Shown here piece by piece: positions 9,092 to 18,067 of a stretch of DNA of 64,000 nucleotides. The stretch comes from Bifidobacteriaceae bacterium (GTDB taxonomy: Bacteria; Actinomycetota; Actinomycetes; Actinomycetales; Bifidobacteriaceae). The position numbers were made by a program, and so were the translations under genes. Positions within the stretch are counted from its first letter, which is position 1, and each line of letters begins with the position of its first letter. The DNA lies in the NCBI GenBank assembly GCA_022651005.1, contig JALCQD010000002.1, forward strand, positions 62,001-126,000, written 5' to 3'. A model generated the notes under the pieces. That model did not search any database. It was not told where the DNA came from and worked only from the letters and a program-made list of their open reading frames with translations.

Positions 9092-10597
9092 ATGAGCGAG
9101 CAGAGGGAATCCCGTAAGGAATCCACCGCAAATGGTGAGGGCATTGCACTGTGGGGAGGGCGCTTCACCTCGGGGCCGTCTGCGGCACTTGCGGCGCTGA
9201 GCAAGTCCACTCAGTTTGACTGGCGCTTGGCCGACGACGACATTGCCGGCTCGCGTGCGCACGCTCGCGCCCTGGGCCGCGCGGGGTTGCTGACGCCTGA
9301 TGAGCTCGCGGACATGGAGGCGGCGCTCGACAAGCTGCAAAGTGCCGTCGATTCTGGAGAGTTTGCTCCCATCGAGGCAGATGAGGACGAGGCGACAGCC
9401 CTCGAACGCGGATTGCTTGATATTGCGGGTGATGAGTTGGGCGGCAAGCTGCGCGCCGGCCGTTCTCGCAACGACCAGATTGCGGCGTTGATTCGTATGT
9501 GGACTCGCCGTCAGGCAAGAGTCGTTGCCGGCCTCGTGCTGGAAACTGTCAATGCTCTCATCGGGCAGGCGGAGGCCGCAGGTCACACGGTGATGCCGGG
9601 GCGCACGCACATGCAGCACGCGCAGCCGGTGTTGTTGGCGCACCAGCTCATGGCGCACGCCTGGCCGTTGCTGCGCGATGTGGCTCGTTTCGTCGATTGG
9701 GACAAGCGCGCCGACGCGAGTCCCTACGGTTCCGGTGCCCTGGCAGGCAATACTTTGGGCTTGGACCCGCTGGCGGTTGCCAAGGAGCTTGGCTTCTCTC
9801 GAACCACCGAGAATTCGATCGATGGCACGGCATCCAGAGACGTGGTGGCCGAGTTCAGCTTCATTTGCGCTATGCTCGGCGTCGACATCTCGCGGCTTTC
9901 CGAAGAGATCATCATTTGGAACACTCAGGAGTTCGCCTTTGTGCGCCTCGACGACGCGTATTCCACCGGCTCGTCCATCATGCCGCAGAAGAAGAATCCT
10001 GACATTGCGGAACTCGCCCGCGGCAAATCGGGTCGCTTGGTGGGAGACCTCACTGGGTTGATGACCACGCTCAAGGGGCTGCCCACTGCGTATGCGCGGG
10101 ATTTGCAGGAAGACAAAGAGGCGGTGTTCGATCAGGTAGACACGTTGACCGTTCTACTGCCGGCGTTCACTGGGATGATTGCCACGATGAAGTTTGACAA
10201 GGATCGGCTTGAGCAGGAGGCGCCCACAGGTTTCGCGCTCGCCACTGACATCGCAGAGTGGCTGGTGAAGAATGGCGTTCCCTTCCGCCACGCACATGAG
10301 CTGTCGGGGGAGTGCGTCCGCATCGCCGAGTCACGGGGCGTGGAGCTGTGGGATTTGACCGATGACGATTTCATCGCAGCCTTCGCGGATTTCCTTCCCT
10401 CGGTTCTCGCTCCAAAGGTGCGAGAGGTGCTCTCTGCACAGGGTTCTGTGGACTCGCGCAACGGCGTGGGCGGCACGGCGTTCGCACGCGTGTCCGAGCA
10501 GATCAAGCAGGCTAAAGACCGTAGCTCGCAGCTGGTGCAGTTCGCAACGTCGACGTCAGACGGTAGCGCCTACAGGCCGGCGGGTTCGCTGAGCTGA
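9092..10597 (+). CDS. argH: Argininosuccinate lyase
   Basis: ArgH splits argininosuccinate into arginine and fumarate, the last step of the pathway. The 501-aa protein belongs to the fumarase/aspartase superfamily and shows the signature [11 protein letters not shown] with its catalytic serine, plus the GRSRND and [14 protein letters not shown] motifs. The start is fixed by AAGGAG 8 nt before the ATG. It is the last gene of the cluster and ends 24 nt before the convergent Rrf2-type gene. Confidence 0.97.
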   Translation: MSEQRESRKESTANGEGIALWGGRFTSGPSAALAALSKSTQFDWRLADDDIAGSRAHARALGRAGLLTPDELADMEAALDKLQSAVDSGEFAPIEADEDEATALERGLLDIAGDELGGKLRAGRSRNDQIAALIRMWTRRQARVVAGLVLETVNALIGQAEAAGHTVMPGRTHMQHAQPVLLAHQLMAHAWPLLRDVARFVDWDKRADASPYGSGALAGNTLGLDPLAVAKELGFSRTTENSIDGTASRDVVAEFSFICAMLGVDISRLSEEIIIWNTQEFAFVRLDDAYSTGSSIMPQKKNPDIAELARGKSGRLVGDLTGLMTTLKGLPTAYARDLQEDKEAVFDQVDTLTVLLPAFTGMIATMKFDKDRLEQEAPTGFALATDIAEWLVKNGVPFRHAHELSGECVRIAESRGVELWDLTDDDFIAAFADFLPSVLAPKVREVLSAQGSVDSRNGVGGTAFARVSEQIKQAKDRSSQLVQFATSTSDGSAYRPAGSLS

Positions 10598-10621
10598 CTA
10601 GTGCACTTCCAGTCGCTGTAG

Positions 10622-11062
10622 TTATGAGACTTCCCCTTCCATCCGATGTGCCACCTCGATGCGGTCAATGACGTCTCTGAGAGTTGTGCGTCTCAGCTGA
10701 CCGAACGCCGCGGCTTCGGCCTCTGCATAGACAGTGTCGAGAACGTCGGGGATGTGCGCTCCCACGGGGCACCGAGGATTGGTGTCGTGGTCGACGTTGA
10801 AAAGACGGCGCTTGTGCTCGATCGCTGTGTAGACGTCGAACAGAGTGACATCTTTCGAACTCTCTGCGAGACGGGGCGAGCAGCCTCCTTCGTAGGGACC
10901 GATGATTTTTGCCGTTCGTAGTTCGGCGATGAGACGGCGGACCACCACGGGAGATGTATTTATGCTGGCGGCGATCGTTTCACTCGTGATTTTTTGCGAT
11001 TTAAAAACTTCAATAAACGACAACAAGTGAAGAGCGTCGCTAAATTTCGTAGATATTCTCAT
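10622..11062 (-). CDS. Rrf2-family transcriptional regulator lacking the Fe-S cysteine triad
   Basis: The 146-aa protein starts MRISTKFSDALHLLSF and continues with the winged-helix region (ITSETIAASINTSPVVVRRL) and wing typical of Rrf2 proteins. The cluster-binding C-X5-C-X7-C triad of IscR/NsrR is absent. Only a Cys in the wing region (GGCS) and one in an NPRCPVG motif are seen, which resembles the YwnA/cluster-less subgroup. GGAG precedes the ATG. The gene is divergent from the osmoprotectant transporter, and a 17-bp palindrome lies just upstream of its ribosome site, so it probably regulates itself and perhaps the transporter. Confidence 0.85.
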   Translation of the reverse strand: MRISTKFSDALHLLSFIEVFKSQKITSETIAASINTSPVVVRRLIAELRTAKIIGPYEGGCSPRLAESSKDVTLFDVYTAIEHKRRLFNVDHDTNPRCPVGAHIPDVLDTVYAEAEAAAFGQLRRTTLRDVIDRIEVAHRMEGEVS

Positions 11063-11070
11063 ATTTCTCC

Positions 11071-11087
11071 GTAACTGACTCAGTTAC
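11071..11087. promoter_or_regulatory. Perfect 17-bp palindrome, candidate Rrf2 operator
   Basis: GTAACTGACTCAGTTAC is perfectly symmetric around a central C. It starts 9 bp upstream of the regulator start codon. A second GTAAC half-site lies at 11136-11140, next to the transporter promoter candidate. Long dyads of this kind are typical for homodimeric winged-helix repressors. Confidence 0.65.
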
Positions 11088-11105
11088 ACACAATAAAGAT
11101 TGCGC

Positions 11106-11133
11106 TTGGAAATGTCAATCTTTGGTCTAATAT
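11106..11133 (+). promoter_or_regulatory. Candidate promoter of the osmoprotectant transporter
   Basis: TTGGAA (11106-11111), a 16-nt spacer, then TAATAT (11128-11133). Both boxes match the sigma-70-type consensus at four of six positions. The GTAAC half-site follows immediately. Confidence 0.4.
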
Positions 11134-11223
11134 CTGTAACAGCAAAAGTTCGAGAAGATTCCGGAAGCGTTCCGGTGAGACAAACGCGGTGAATTGATCC
11201 CGCGTGGTAGGGAGTTGTGCCTC

Positions 11224-12198
11224 ATGATCCAATTCGATCACGTAACACAGCAATACGATGACACGGTGGCGCTGAAGAATCTGAACCTCACCATCGAATC
11301 TCATGAGCTCTTCGTTCTCGTTGGCCCCTCCGGATCGGGCAAGACGACACTGCTGAAGATGGTTAACCGCCTCAACGAGCCCACGAGCGGGCGAGTGCTC
11401 ATCGACGGTGAGAACGTGGCAGATCATGATCTCAATGACTTGCGTCAGCACATTGGATACGTGCTCCAAACTGGGGCGCTTTTTCCCAACATGACGGTTG
11501 AACAGAATGCCGGCATCGAGCTCGATGTTCTGGGATGGAAACCGGAGAGAAAACGCAAGCGGGTGCGTGACCTTCTGAATCGCGTGGGATTGAATCCCGA
11601 CAAGTTCTGCGACCGCATGCCGTCCGAGCTCTCGGGGGGAGAGGCGCAGCGCGTCGGCATCGTGCGTGCGCTCGCCGCTGAACCGCTCATGATTCTCATG
11701 GACGAGCCTTTCAGTGCACTCGATCCCGTGTCGCGCAAGCAGTTGCAGGATCTGGTGTTGCAGCTCCATGAGGAGTTGGGTATCACCGTCATTTTCGTGA
11801 CCCACGACATGAGCGAGGCCATGCTCATGGCCGATCGCCTGGCCATCATGCGCAAGGGTGAGCTGCAACAGTGCGGAACACCCGCCGAAGTCATGGCGAA
11901 ACCCGCCAATGAGTTCGTGCGCAGCTTCTTCCTCGACCGCGCCGCAGATTCCCGCTACCTCAGCAACATTGTGGACGCTGGTTTTGGCGTGGATCTCAGA
12001 AACAACCCGGCTTCTTCCGATGTCTCGTGGAGCAGGGAACTCAGCGCCTCGGATACGGTTGTCGATCTGGCCGCCGCGTTCCACGCCGCTCCACGATCGG
12101 GAGTCAAGATGGGGAACCATCTGTTGCGGCAAAGTGATCTCATCGCCTATCTCGCTTCTATTTCTGCCGAGCGTAAGGGAGAGGAGGCAGCCAAATGA
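11224..12198 (+). CDS. Osmoprotectant (glycine betaine/choline-type) ABC transporter ATPase
   Basis: This is the ATP-binding subunit of an OpuC/ProV-type importer for compatible solutes. The 324-aa protein has Walker A GPSGSGKTT (34-42), signature LSGGEAQR, Walker B MILMDEPFSALD and the H-loop VTHD. The C-terminal ~90 residues after the ATPase fold are a regulatory extension without an obvious complete CBS pair. The ATG at 11224 lies 9 nt after AGGGAG, while an upstream in-frame TTG at 11194 has no such site. It overlaps the next gene by 4 nt. The exact substrate is not readable from sequence. Confidence 0.9.
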   Translation: MIQFDHVTQQYDDTVALKNLNLTIESHELFVLVGPSGSGKTTLLKMVNRLNEPTSGRVLIDGENVADHDLNDLRQHIGYVLQTGALFPNMTVEQNAGIELDVLGWKPERKRKRVRDLLNRVGLNPDKFCDRMPSELSGGEAQRVGIVRALAAEPLMILMDEPFSALDPVSRKQLQDLVLQLHEELGITVIFVTHDMSEAMLMADRLAIMRKGELQQCGTPAEVMAKPANEFVRSFFLDRAADSRYLSNIVDAGFGVDLRNNPASSDVSWSRELSASDTVVDLAAAFHAAPRSGVKMGNHLLRQSDLIAYLASISAERKGEEAAK

Positions 12199-13748
12199 TG
12201 CAGCAACTTGGAACTTATATCGCGGAGAATTGGTCGGATATCCTTCTCGCGTTGTGGGATCATCTCAAGATTTCCGTCATCGCCACCGTCATCACCCTTG
12301 TCATCGCGTTGCCGCTGGCCGTGGTGCTCATGAATCGACGCCGTGCCGGTGAAATCGTGCTCCAAATCGCCAGCGCCATCCAGACCATCCCCAGCCTCGC
12401 CATCCTCGGTATTCTCATACCGTTCGTGGGCATCGGGACGGTGCCGGCCGTCATTGCGCTGGTGCTCTATGCCATCATGCCGGTATTCCAGAATGCCTAC
12501 ACGGGCCTGACCACCATCGATCCCGAGCTCACCGAGGCGGCCGAGGCGCTGGGACTGCCACGGCGCATGAAGCTTTTCCGCGTCCAGATCCCGCTCGCTA
12601 TGCCCATGATCATGTCGGGCATTCGCATCGCCGTCGTCATGATCATCGGTACGGCGACGCTCGCAGCACTCATCGGCGGTGGCGGTTTGGGTACATACAT
12701 CTTGCTCGGTATCCAGACCAATAACGACGCGGCGCTCATCGTGGGCGCTGTGCTCTCGGCTGCCTTAGCGCTATTGGCAAGTGGGCTCATCAAGGTGCTG
12801 TCTCGTGTATCGCTCAAGAGCCTTGGCATCGGCGTCCTCGTGATGGCGGTAATTTTCGGAGGGCTTGGCATCGGCACCTCGGTGGCATCGCGTGTGGCGC
12901 AGGGGGAGAAGACCACCGTCGTCATCGCGGGCAAGATGGGGGGAGAGCCGGAGCTCCTGATAAACATGTACAAGGACCTCATCGAGGCGTCCGATCCCAA
13001 TGTTGCCGTAGAACTCAAGCCCAACTTCGGCGGAACGAGCTTCCTCTTCAAGGCGCTCAAATCCGAGAAAATCGACATCTATCCCGAGTTCACGGGCACC
13101 GTGCTGCAATCATTGGTAACGGACGGTACTTCGGCGGGAGGTAAGGCTCATGTGAGCCATAACCCGGCTACCGCATACAAGGACGCAGCTGCAGCGCTCA
13201 CAGCGCAGTTTGACATGACGTACCTGAAGCCCATGAAGTACGAGAACACCTATGCCGTAGCGGTGCGCACTGCGGATGCAAAGAAATATGACCTGAAGAC
13301 GGTGGGCGATCTGGCGCAGATTTCGCAAAACTTCAGTTCCGCCTTCGACCCAGATTTCTATCAACAGTCCGATGGGTACCCGGGGTTGCAGAAGACGTAC
13401 GGGCTGAAGTTTAGTTCCGCCAAGACGATGGAGCCGTCGTTGCGTTACGAGGCGCTCGCGGATGGGAAGATCGACGCGACGGATGCCTATACCACTGATC
13501 CTCAGGTGAAGCAGTACAACCTCACGCTGCTGAAGGACACGAAGTCGTTCTTCCCGCCGTATCAGGGTGCGCCTCTCATGAACGCGTCGTTTGCTTCGGC
13601 GCACCCGAAAGTAGTGGCTGCGCTCAACAAACTTGCAGGCAAGATAAGCGACGAAGACATGCGCGAGATGAATTATCGCGTGACCGTGAACCACGAGAAG
13701 GCCGCTACTGTCGCGAGTGACTACCTCAGCAAGAACGGATTGGTGTAG
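12195..13748 (+). CDS. Osmoprotectant ABC transporter permease fused to substrate-binding domain
   Basis: The 517-aa protein combines two importer parts. Residues 1-~225 are a permease with five or six membrane helices and the EAA loop (TEAAEALGLPRRMKLFRVQI). After a further hydrophobic segment near residue 220-240, residues ~245-517 form an OpuAC-type binding domain (VVIAGKMGGEPELLINMYKD onward, FTGTVLQ, ATDAYTTDPQ). The last membrane helix would tether the binding domain outside. Such fusions are known in Gram-positive OpuA/OpuC systems. It is coupled to the ATPase gene by ATGA and followed by a terminator. Confidence 0.92.
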   Translation: MMQQLGTYIAENWSDILLALWDHLKISVIATVITLVIALPLAVVLMNRRRAGEIVLQIASAIQTIPSLAILGILIPFVGIGTVPAVIALVLYAIMPVFQNAYTGLTTIDPELTEAAEALGLPRRMKLFRVQIPLAMPMIMSGIRIAVVMIIGTATLAALIGGGGLGTYILLGIQTNNDAALIVGAVLSAALALLASGLIKVLSRVSLKSLGIGVLVMAVIFGGLGIGTSVASRVAQGEKTTVVIAGKMGGEPELLINMYKDLIEASDPNVAVELKPNFGGTSFLFKALKSEKIDIYPEFTGTVLQSLVTDGTSAGGKAHVSHNPATAYKDAAAALTAQFDMTYLKPMKYENTYAVAVRTADAKKYDLKTVGDLAQISQNFSSAFDPDFYQQSDGYPGLQKTYGLKFSSAKTMEPSLRYEALADGKIDATDAYTTDPQVKQYNLTLLKDTKSFFPPYQGAPLMNASFASAHPKVVAALNKLAGKISDEDMREMNYRVTVNHEKAATVASDYLSKNGLV

Positions 13749-13761
13749 CGGGATATACCAA

Positions 13762-13798
13762 ATGGGAACGCACCCATAAGGCGCGTTCCTCTGTTTTC
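13762..13798 (+). terminator. Terminator after the osmoprotectant operon
   Basis: GGAACGC (13765-13771) pairs with GCGTTCC (13783-13789), followed by TCTGTTTT. Confidence 0.75.
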
Positions 13799-13814
13799 TG
13801 TGGTTCCATGGTTT

Positions 13815-13844
13815 GTGAGAGTGAGAGTGAGAGTGAGAGTGAGA
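13815..13844. repeat. Hexanucleotide tandem repeat (GTGAGA)x5
   Basis: Five perfect copies of GTGAGA in the intergenic region between two convergent genes. It is not inside a credible coding frame on either strand, so slippage would not directly switch a protein. Confidence 0.9.
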
Positions 13845-13887
13845 TTGCAGACTGTCTCATAATGCGCTGGTGCAAACCACCGGATGT

Positions 13888-13937
13888 CTCCGTATGTTTC
13901 TGGGTTCCACGCCACAGAAAAACGTCCGAAAACATAG
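13888..13937 (-). repeat. Imperfect ~50-nt palindrome, copy 1
   Basis: The sequence pairs with itself around a GGTTCCACGCCA loop, with TTTCTG opposite CAGAAA. It lies 12 nt after the stop of the minus-strand membrane protein gene. It is clearly related in sequence to the palindrome at 16781-16837 (shared CCGTA-GTTTC, GGT-CCA, GAAAAA-CGT blocks), in the same orientation. A minus-strand terminator role is plausible. Confidence 0.6.
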
Positions 13938-13949
13938 GGTGAGTGCTAT

Positions 13950-14531
13950 TTACATCCAGATTTCAGGAGTGTAATACGGCATTTCAATCTCGTCTTCGTC
14001 ATCATCGTTCTTGTCGTCAACGGTGCCAGACTCATCGTCCAAGGTGTCACTGTCACCGCTGTCACTGTCACCGCTGCCTTCGGTATGATTTTTCTTCTTC
14101 CAAAATTTTCGGCGATCGACAAGGCAACCAATGCCGATTACCACGGTCGAAAAAATGATTCCCAACGGAATGAGCCAGTAGCGGTCTCTCGGCACAGTGG
14201 CTACAGTCATTAACGTAGTGATTAAGCCCCAATCGATAACTTCTCCGAGTACCGTCGAATCCTTATAAAAGGGCGGCCTAGCACCATTCTTCCGGTATGT
14301 CGTCAAATGTTCATCGAAAAATGTCCCAACATAAACGTGAATAATCAAGATTATGGGAACACCGATCACAAAATAAAAAAACCCCGAGAAATCCTGCGAC
14401 ATTATGCAGAGAATCGCTCCAATGCCTGCGCCTAATACGCTACCGATGACCAAAAGACCAAGGATCTCCAAAATCGTAGTGCCAATCTTGCCGCTCCAGA
14501 ACTTTGCGCTTTTATCTTTTTTCTGGGCCAT
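13950..14531 (-). CDS. Hypothetical membrane protein with acidic C-terminal tail
   Basis: I do not recognise this protein. From the ATG at 14531 it has 193 aa and starts MAQKKDKSAKFWSGKIG. About four hydrophobic segments follow (around ILEILGLLVIGSVLGAGIGA, FFYFVIGVPIILIIHVYV, WGLITTLMTVATV and WLIPLGIIFSTVVIGIG). It ends in a ~45-residue tail rich in Asp, Ser and Glu. An in-frame ATG at 14606 would add 25 residues; the shorter form has GAAGG close to the start. Base composition is visibly AT-richer than the neighbours, and the gene lies next to a two-component pair on the same strand, so transfer as a unit is possible. Confidence 0.7.
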   Translation of the reverse strand: MAQKKDKSAKFWSGKIGTTILEILGLLVIGSVLGAGIGAILCIMSQDFSGFFYFVIGVPIILIIHVYVGTFFDEHLTTYRKNGARPPFYKDSTVLGEVIDWGLITTLMTVATVPRDRYWLIPLGIIFSTVVIGIGCLVDRRKFWKKKNHTEGSGDSDSGDSDTLDDESGTVDDKNDDDEDEIEMPYYTPEIWM

Positions 14532-14887
14532 AATGCCTTCAATCCGGACCACACTGATCTCGTTCGAATATTGTACGGTTTTGTACCTCAATGGAATGAT
14601 ATCCATCTATGACCTGAGAGATATTTGGGTTGTCAACGAACGTCTACACGGCCAAGAAAATGAAAGTTATATTTTTACCATTCAAGTAACACATCAAATT
14701 AATCGGATCATATAAGAACATATGAAAAGCATTGTTGCAGTTTGCCTGAGTCCGTCATTATCGTTTTATCTGGAACAATTATTACCACGCAAGATACTTT
14801 TTCAATGAGCACTGCCATCTTAGAAACGAGTATGACTATACGTACCAGCTGTTCTACTCTTTTAAGTTGTCTGTGCGGTGAAAGATC
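14532..14887. other. AT-rich intergenic region without a recognisable gene
   Basis: About 356 bp between the kinase stop and the start of the small membrane protein. It is markedly AT-rich. I see no tRNA, terminator or coding frame of note. It must hold the minus-strand promoter of the membrane protein; a TTGACA on the minus strand near 14625-14630 has no good -10 partner. Confidence 0.6.
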
Positions 14888-16036
14888 TTAGTTTTCGATG
14901 GGTAATACTGCCAACACGAACCATGACCCGTCACTAGTCCCGTATGACAAGGATCCATTCAGAGATTGCGCACGTAGTTTGTATAGCTTGAGCCCTTTTC
15001 CAGCGCAGAATCTTTGGGAATCATTTCTCGCCTGGTTCTTAACAGGCACAGGATTTGTTGCCCGAATGCATATCGCCTTTTCCTCTATATGGACAGATAT
15101 GGCATACTCGCCGAGTGACGGCGACGCGTGGTATTCGACATTCTTTACAAGCTCACTCAGAAGATCATTCACGAATGAAACGACCTCCGGATTAAGTTTG
15201 TTTTCACGGACATCTACATTGATTGAGCCATCAAACCCCTGAGAGTGCAGAAAGTTATTAAGCGTCGTTGCCATATGGCTTATTGACTCTTGTTGCCGAT
15301 TAACTATTGTGTCAGATTCTGGTTGCGCCAGTACGTCCAAAATTTCATGAACCTCGTTCAGCAACACAAGTGAGTTTGAGTGAATCTCCTCAAAGTCCTT
15401 GTCATCATCTTTTCGCATGTCGCTTTTCAAAGCTATTGAACTCAGACCTCCTGCAAGCGAATCATGTAGCTCAATTGCTAAGGCATTGTCGCGTTTTAAA
15501 CGTGAATTTTCCTGCTCAATCTGTCGAGTTCTGGCAATCTCGTTTTGAACTGTTTGTTTGATTTCACGCTGGCGGAATATGAGGCCAAGGAAATAGAAGC
15601 CAAAGAAAAATAGAGAGAGGCCAATCTCACCCTCGGAACTTAAACCATCCGAGGGATAGAGGAATAGACTGGCGGCCAACGTCATTGGCACGATAAGAAA
15701 AAGAATGAATGAGATGACGACCGGGAAGAAATAACCCACAATTACCAACGCTACCCACAAGCCGTATAGTCCGCTGATTACATACGCGTGAGGGCTAAAA
15801 CTGGTCAACACATACTGCACGATGATCCCAATGGCACCAGCTCTTGGGAAGAATGCAACAAGCACTATCAGTACACATTGGACCGCTGTGTCGACCATGT
15901 CCTGTGCTGTCCATGTGTCAGCTTCAACAATTTCGACAATAGTTAAAGCTAATGCAACTGTCGCTCCTGCAATAATTCCGCGATGACGTAGAAAGTTCCA
16001 ATTCGAAATTCCAATCGCACGAATCGCGTTCACCAT
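14888..16036 (-). CDS. NarL/DesK-type sensor histidine kinase
   Basis: The N-terminal ~155 residues hold about six membrane helices with almost no extracytoplasmic domain, suggesting an intramembrane or lipid-state sensor (inference). A short coiled coil leads to the HisKA_3 helix ELHDSLAGGLSSIAL with the phosphorylated His (about residue 191 from this start). The ATPase part is short but keeps an N-box (LLSELVKNVEYHAS) and a G-box (AGKGLKLYKLRAQSLNG). The ATG at 16036 overlaps the regulator stop by 7 nt; a GTG at 16033 and an ATG at 16057 are alternatives. AT-rich compared with its neighbours. It forms an operon with the response regulator upstream. Confidence 0.88.
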   Translation of the reverse strand: MVNAIRAIGISNWNFLRHRGIIAGATVALALTIVEIVEADTWTAQDMVDTAVQCVLIVLVAFFPRAGAIGIIVQYVLTSFSPHAYVISGLYGLWVALVIVGYFFPVVISFILFLIVPMTLAASLFLYPSDGLSSEGEIGLSLFFFGFYFLGLIFRQREIKQTVQNEIARTRQIEQENSRLKRDNALAIELHDSLAGGLSSIALKSDMRKDDDKDFEEIHSNSLVLLNEVHEILDVLAQPESDTIVNRQQESISHMATTLNNFLHSQGFDGSINVDVRENKLNPEVVSFVNDLLSELVKNVEYHASPSLGEYAISVHIEEKAICIRATNPVPVKNQARNDSQRFCAGKGLKLYKLRAQSLNGSLSYGTSDGSWFVLAVLPIEN

Positions 16037-16731
16037 CGCTCCTGCTTTCCCAACCACAGCACCACGGCCTGACTCAGACTTGTGGCACCCAGCTTTTGTC
16101 GAGCACGCCGAGCAAGCGTACGAGTGGTCGAAGGCGTGACATGAAACTTACGGGCAATCGCCGTTAGCGAGAGTCCCTGTGCGCATAGCTCCAACACGCG
16201 CGCCTCTTGCAGAGATAGCTCTGCCACTTGAACCTCTCTTGATTCAATGTCTTCTCGCTGTAAACGAGCGGAGGCAACAGCAGGACTTTCGAAATGTGGC
16301 GTAAGTACCTTTTGCTCGGAAACTTCTGGATTCCAGACTCCTGCATTGAGCAAAGCAATAAGAGCACTGCGCAATGTTGCCACGTCCGCCTTGCTCACGA
16401 TTCCTTGTGCACCCGCGTCGCAAGCAGCCTGAATATAGCGTTCAAGGGGGAAAGCGGTGATAAGCAAAATTGGAAGGACGTTATTAAATAAACGAACTTC
16501 GCGACACACGTCCATACCCGTCATCGTGTTAAGCGAGACGTCCGTGAGCAGAATATTTGGGACTTTGGCAGATTCACGACATTGTTGTACCGCAGTGGTG
16601 CCGCTGAAAGCTGACCAAATAACCGTACTGTGTTCAACGATCCTTGGCATAACTTCCGTCAACGTTCTTAACGTCATCGGGTCATTGTCAACTATGGCAA
16701 TCTTGGGGTGAGAGTCACCGTTGTCGCTCAT
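16030..16731 (-). CDS. LuxR/NarL-family response regulator
   Basis: The 233-aa protein has a receiver domain (IAIVDNDP acidic pocket, phosphoacceptor Asp64 in LLTDVSL, conserved Thr/Lys in ITAFP and VSKAD). A LuxR-type HTH follows at about residues 170-225 (SLQEARVLELCAQGLSLTAI then HVTPSTTRTLARRARQKLGA). The partner kinase gene overlaps its 3' end. The window gives no direct target; nearby candidates are the kinase operon itself and the acidic-tailed membrane protein gene. Confidence 0.92.
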   Translation of the reverse strand: MSDNGDSHPKIAIVDNDPMTLRTLTEVMPRIVEHSTVIWSAFSGTTAVQQCRESAKVPNILLTDVSLNTMTGMDVCREVRLFNNVLPILLITAFPLERYIQAACDAGAQGIVSKADVATLRSALIALLNAGVWNPEVSEQKVLTPHFESPAVASARLQREDIESREVQVAELSLQEARVLELCAQGLSLTAIARKFHVTPSTTRTLARRARQKLGATSLSQAVVLWLGKQERW

Positions 16732-16780
16732 ACTGACATTTTACGCACCGCAAATCTCATCTCTGACCCCTGTGTGGCAC

Positions 16781-16837
16781 TGTGTTTTTCCGTACGTTTC
16801 GGGTCCAAGACCACGAAAAAACGTGCGGAGAAACACA
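16781..16837 (-). repeat. Imperfect ~57-nt palindrome, copy 2
   Basis: TGTGTTT (16781-16787) pairs with AAACACA (16831-16837). Inner pairs TCCG/CGGA and ACGTTT/AAACGT lead to a GGTCCAAGACCA loop. It lies 42 nt downstream of the minus-strand aldo/keto reductase stop, so it probably terminates that transcript. It resembles the palindrome at 13888-13937 over nearly its whole length. Confidence 0.7.
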
Positions 16838-16879
16838 ATGACTCACACGAGTCAGGAATCACTCAAAGTGAAATTTCAT

Positions 16880-17899
16880 TCACCACAGTGGCTCAACGCT
16901 GGGTGCAATGAACTCGTCATACACCTCTTCCACGGCCTTCATTTGGTCGGCTGTCAGCGGCGGGAGTTCTGCGGCTTTGACATTTCTTGTAATTTGATCG
17001 TGGCGGCTCGCGCCAGGAATCACAACGCTCACGGCATCGTTCATGAGAATCCACCGCAGGGCGACCGGCGCGAGATTCTCGGTTCCGAAAATTTTCTTGA
17101 GTTCGTCCACCGCGCGCAAGCCAAGGTCGAAGTCAACGCCGGAGAAGGTCTCGCCCTTGTCAAACTCCTCGCCATTGCGGTTCGTGGTGCGGTGATCGGC
17201 CGCTCCGAACGTGGTGCTCTTCGTGTACTTTCCGCTCAGCAATCCAGATGCCAGAGGCACACGCACGATGATGCCCACGTTGTTCTTCTTGGCTACGGGG
17301 AAGAGTTCGCGCTCGGGTTTCAGACGGAACATGTTGTAGATAACCTCAATGGCAGAGACGTTGTAGTCCATTGCTGCGAGGCCCTCGCTCACCTTCTCCA
17401 CCGAGACGCCGTAGCTGGCGAGTTTGCCAGCCTTCACCTGCGAGTCAAGCCATGCGAAGATGTCGTCACGCTGGTACACGGCTGTTGGCGGGCAGTGCAG
17501 CAGAATCATATCCAGCCGGTCGAGCTGGAGGCGGCGCAGCGAATCGTCAAGATACCTCTGCAGGGCCTGTGGCTGATACATGTCCGCAGTGTGCGGGTTG
17601 AGCTGGCGGCCGCACTTTGATGTGATCCAGGGACGGTTGGTAGTCGCGACACCGTCGAACGGTGAAGTGGCGCCGTCGTAGCGGGCCTTCAAAAACTCGC
17701 CGATGGCGGTTTCCGACTGGGTGTCGTTATACACATCTGCTGTATCGATGAAGGTGATGCCATTATCGACGGCGGCATCGAGGGTTGCGCGCGCCTCTGC
17801 AGCATCGAACGGATCGCCCCACTTCGCGCCGAGCTGCCAGGTACCAATGCCAATTTCCGACACCTGTGCGCCGGTCTTTCCCAAAGTTCTTGTGTGCAT
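16880..17899 (-). CDS. Aldo/keto reductase
   Basis: The 339-aa TIM-barrel oxidoreductase has the AKR catalytic tetrad: Asp52 and Tyr57 in FIDTADVYND, Lys95 in WITSKCG, and His135 in MILLHCPP. A C-terminal NADP-binding stretch is visible in VSVVIPGASRHDQI. Length and motifs match the YghZ/Gfo-like large AKR groups that use NADPH. The start has a GAGGA about 9 nt upstream. It is divergent from tyrS. The physiological substrate cannot be deduced. Confidence 0.9.
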   Translation of the reverse strand: MHTRTLGKTGAQVSEIGIGTWQLGAKWGDPFDAAEARATLDAAVDNGITFIDTADVYNDTQSETAIGEFLKARYDGATSPFDGVATTNRPWITSKCGRQLNPHTADMYQPQALQRYLDDSLRRLQLDRLDMILLHCPPTAVYQRDDIFAWLDSQVKAGKLASYGVSVEKVSEGLAAMDYNVSAIEVIYNMFRLKPERELFPVAKKNNVGIIVRVPLASGLLSGKYTKSTTFGAADHRTTNRNGEEFDKGETFSGVDFDLGLRAVDELKKIFGTENLAPVALRWILMNDAVSVVIPGASRHDQITRNVKAAELPPLTADQMKAVEEVYDEFIAPSVEPLW

Positions 17900-18067
17900 G
17901 TTCCCAATCCTCTTTGATGTGTTATTCCGCCTCCAACTCTATCGAGATGCATGGCCGAACGTGCGTGGATATTGAGTCCGAAAGCGCGATCCGTTTGCCG
18001 TATCGCTGTCTGGCTTATCTGAGAGACTGTAATACGAGCAAAAACACAAGTAAACAGGGGAGTGACA

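Noticed and set aside
13815-13844. CRISPR-like array from regular GTGAGA units
   Set aside because: Units are only 6 bp with no spacers and no cas genes nearby.
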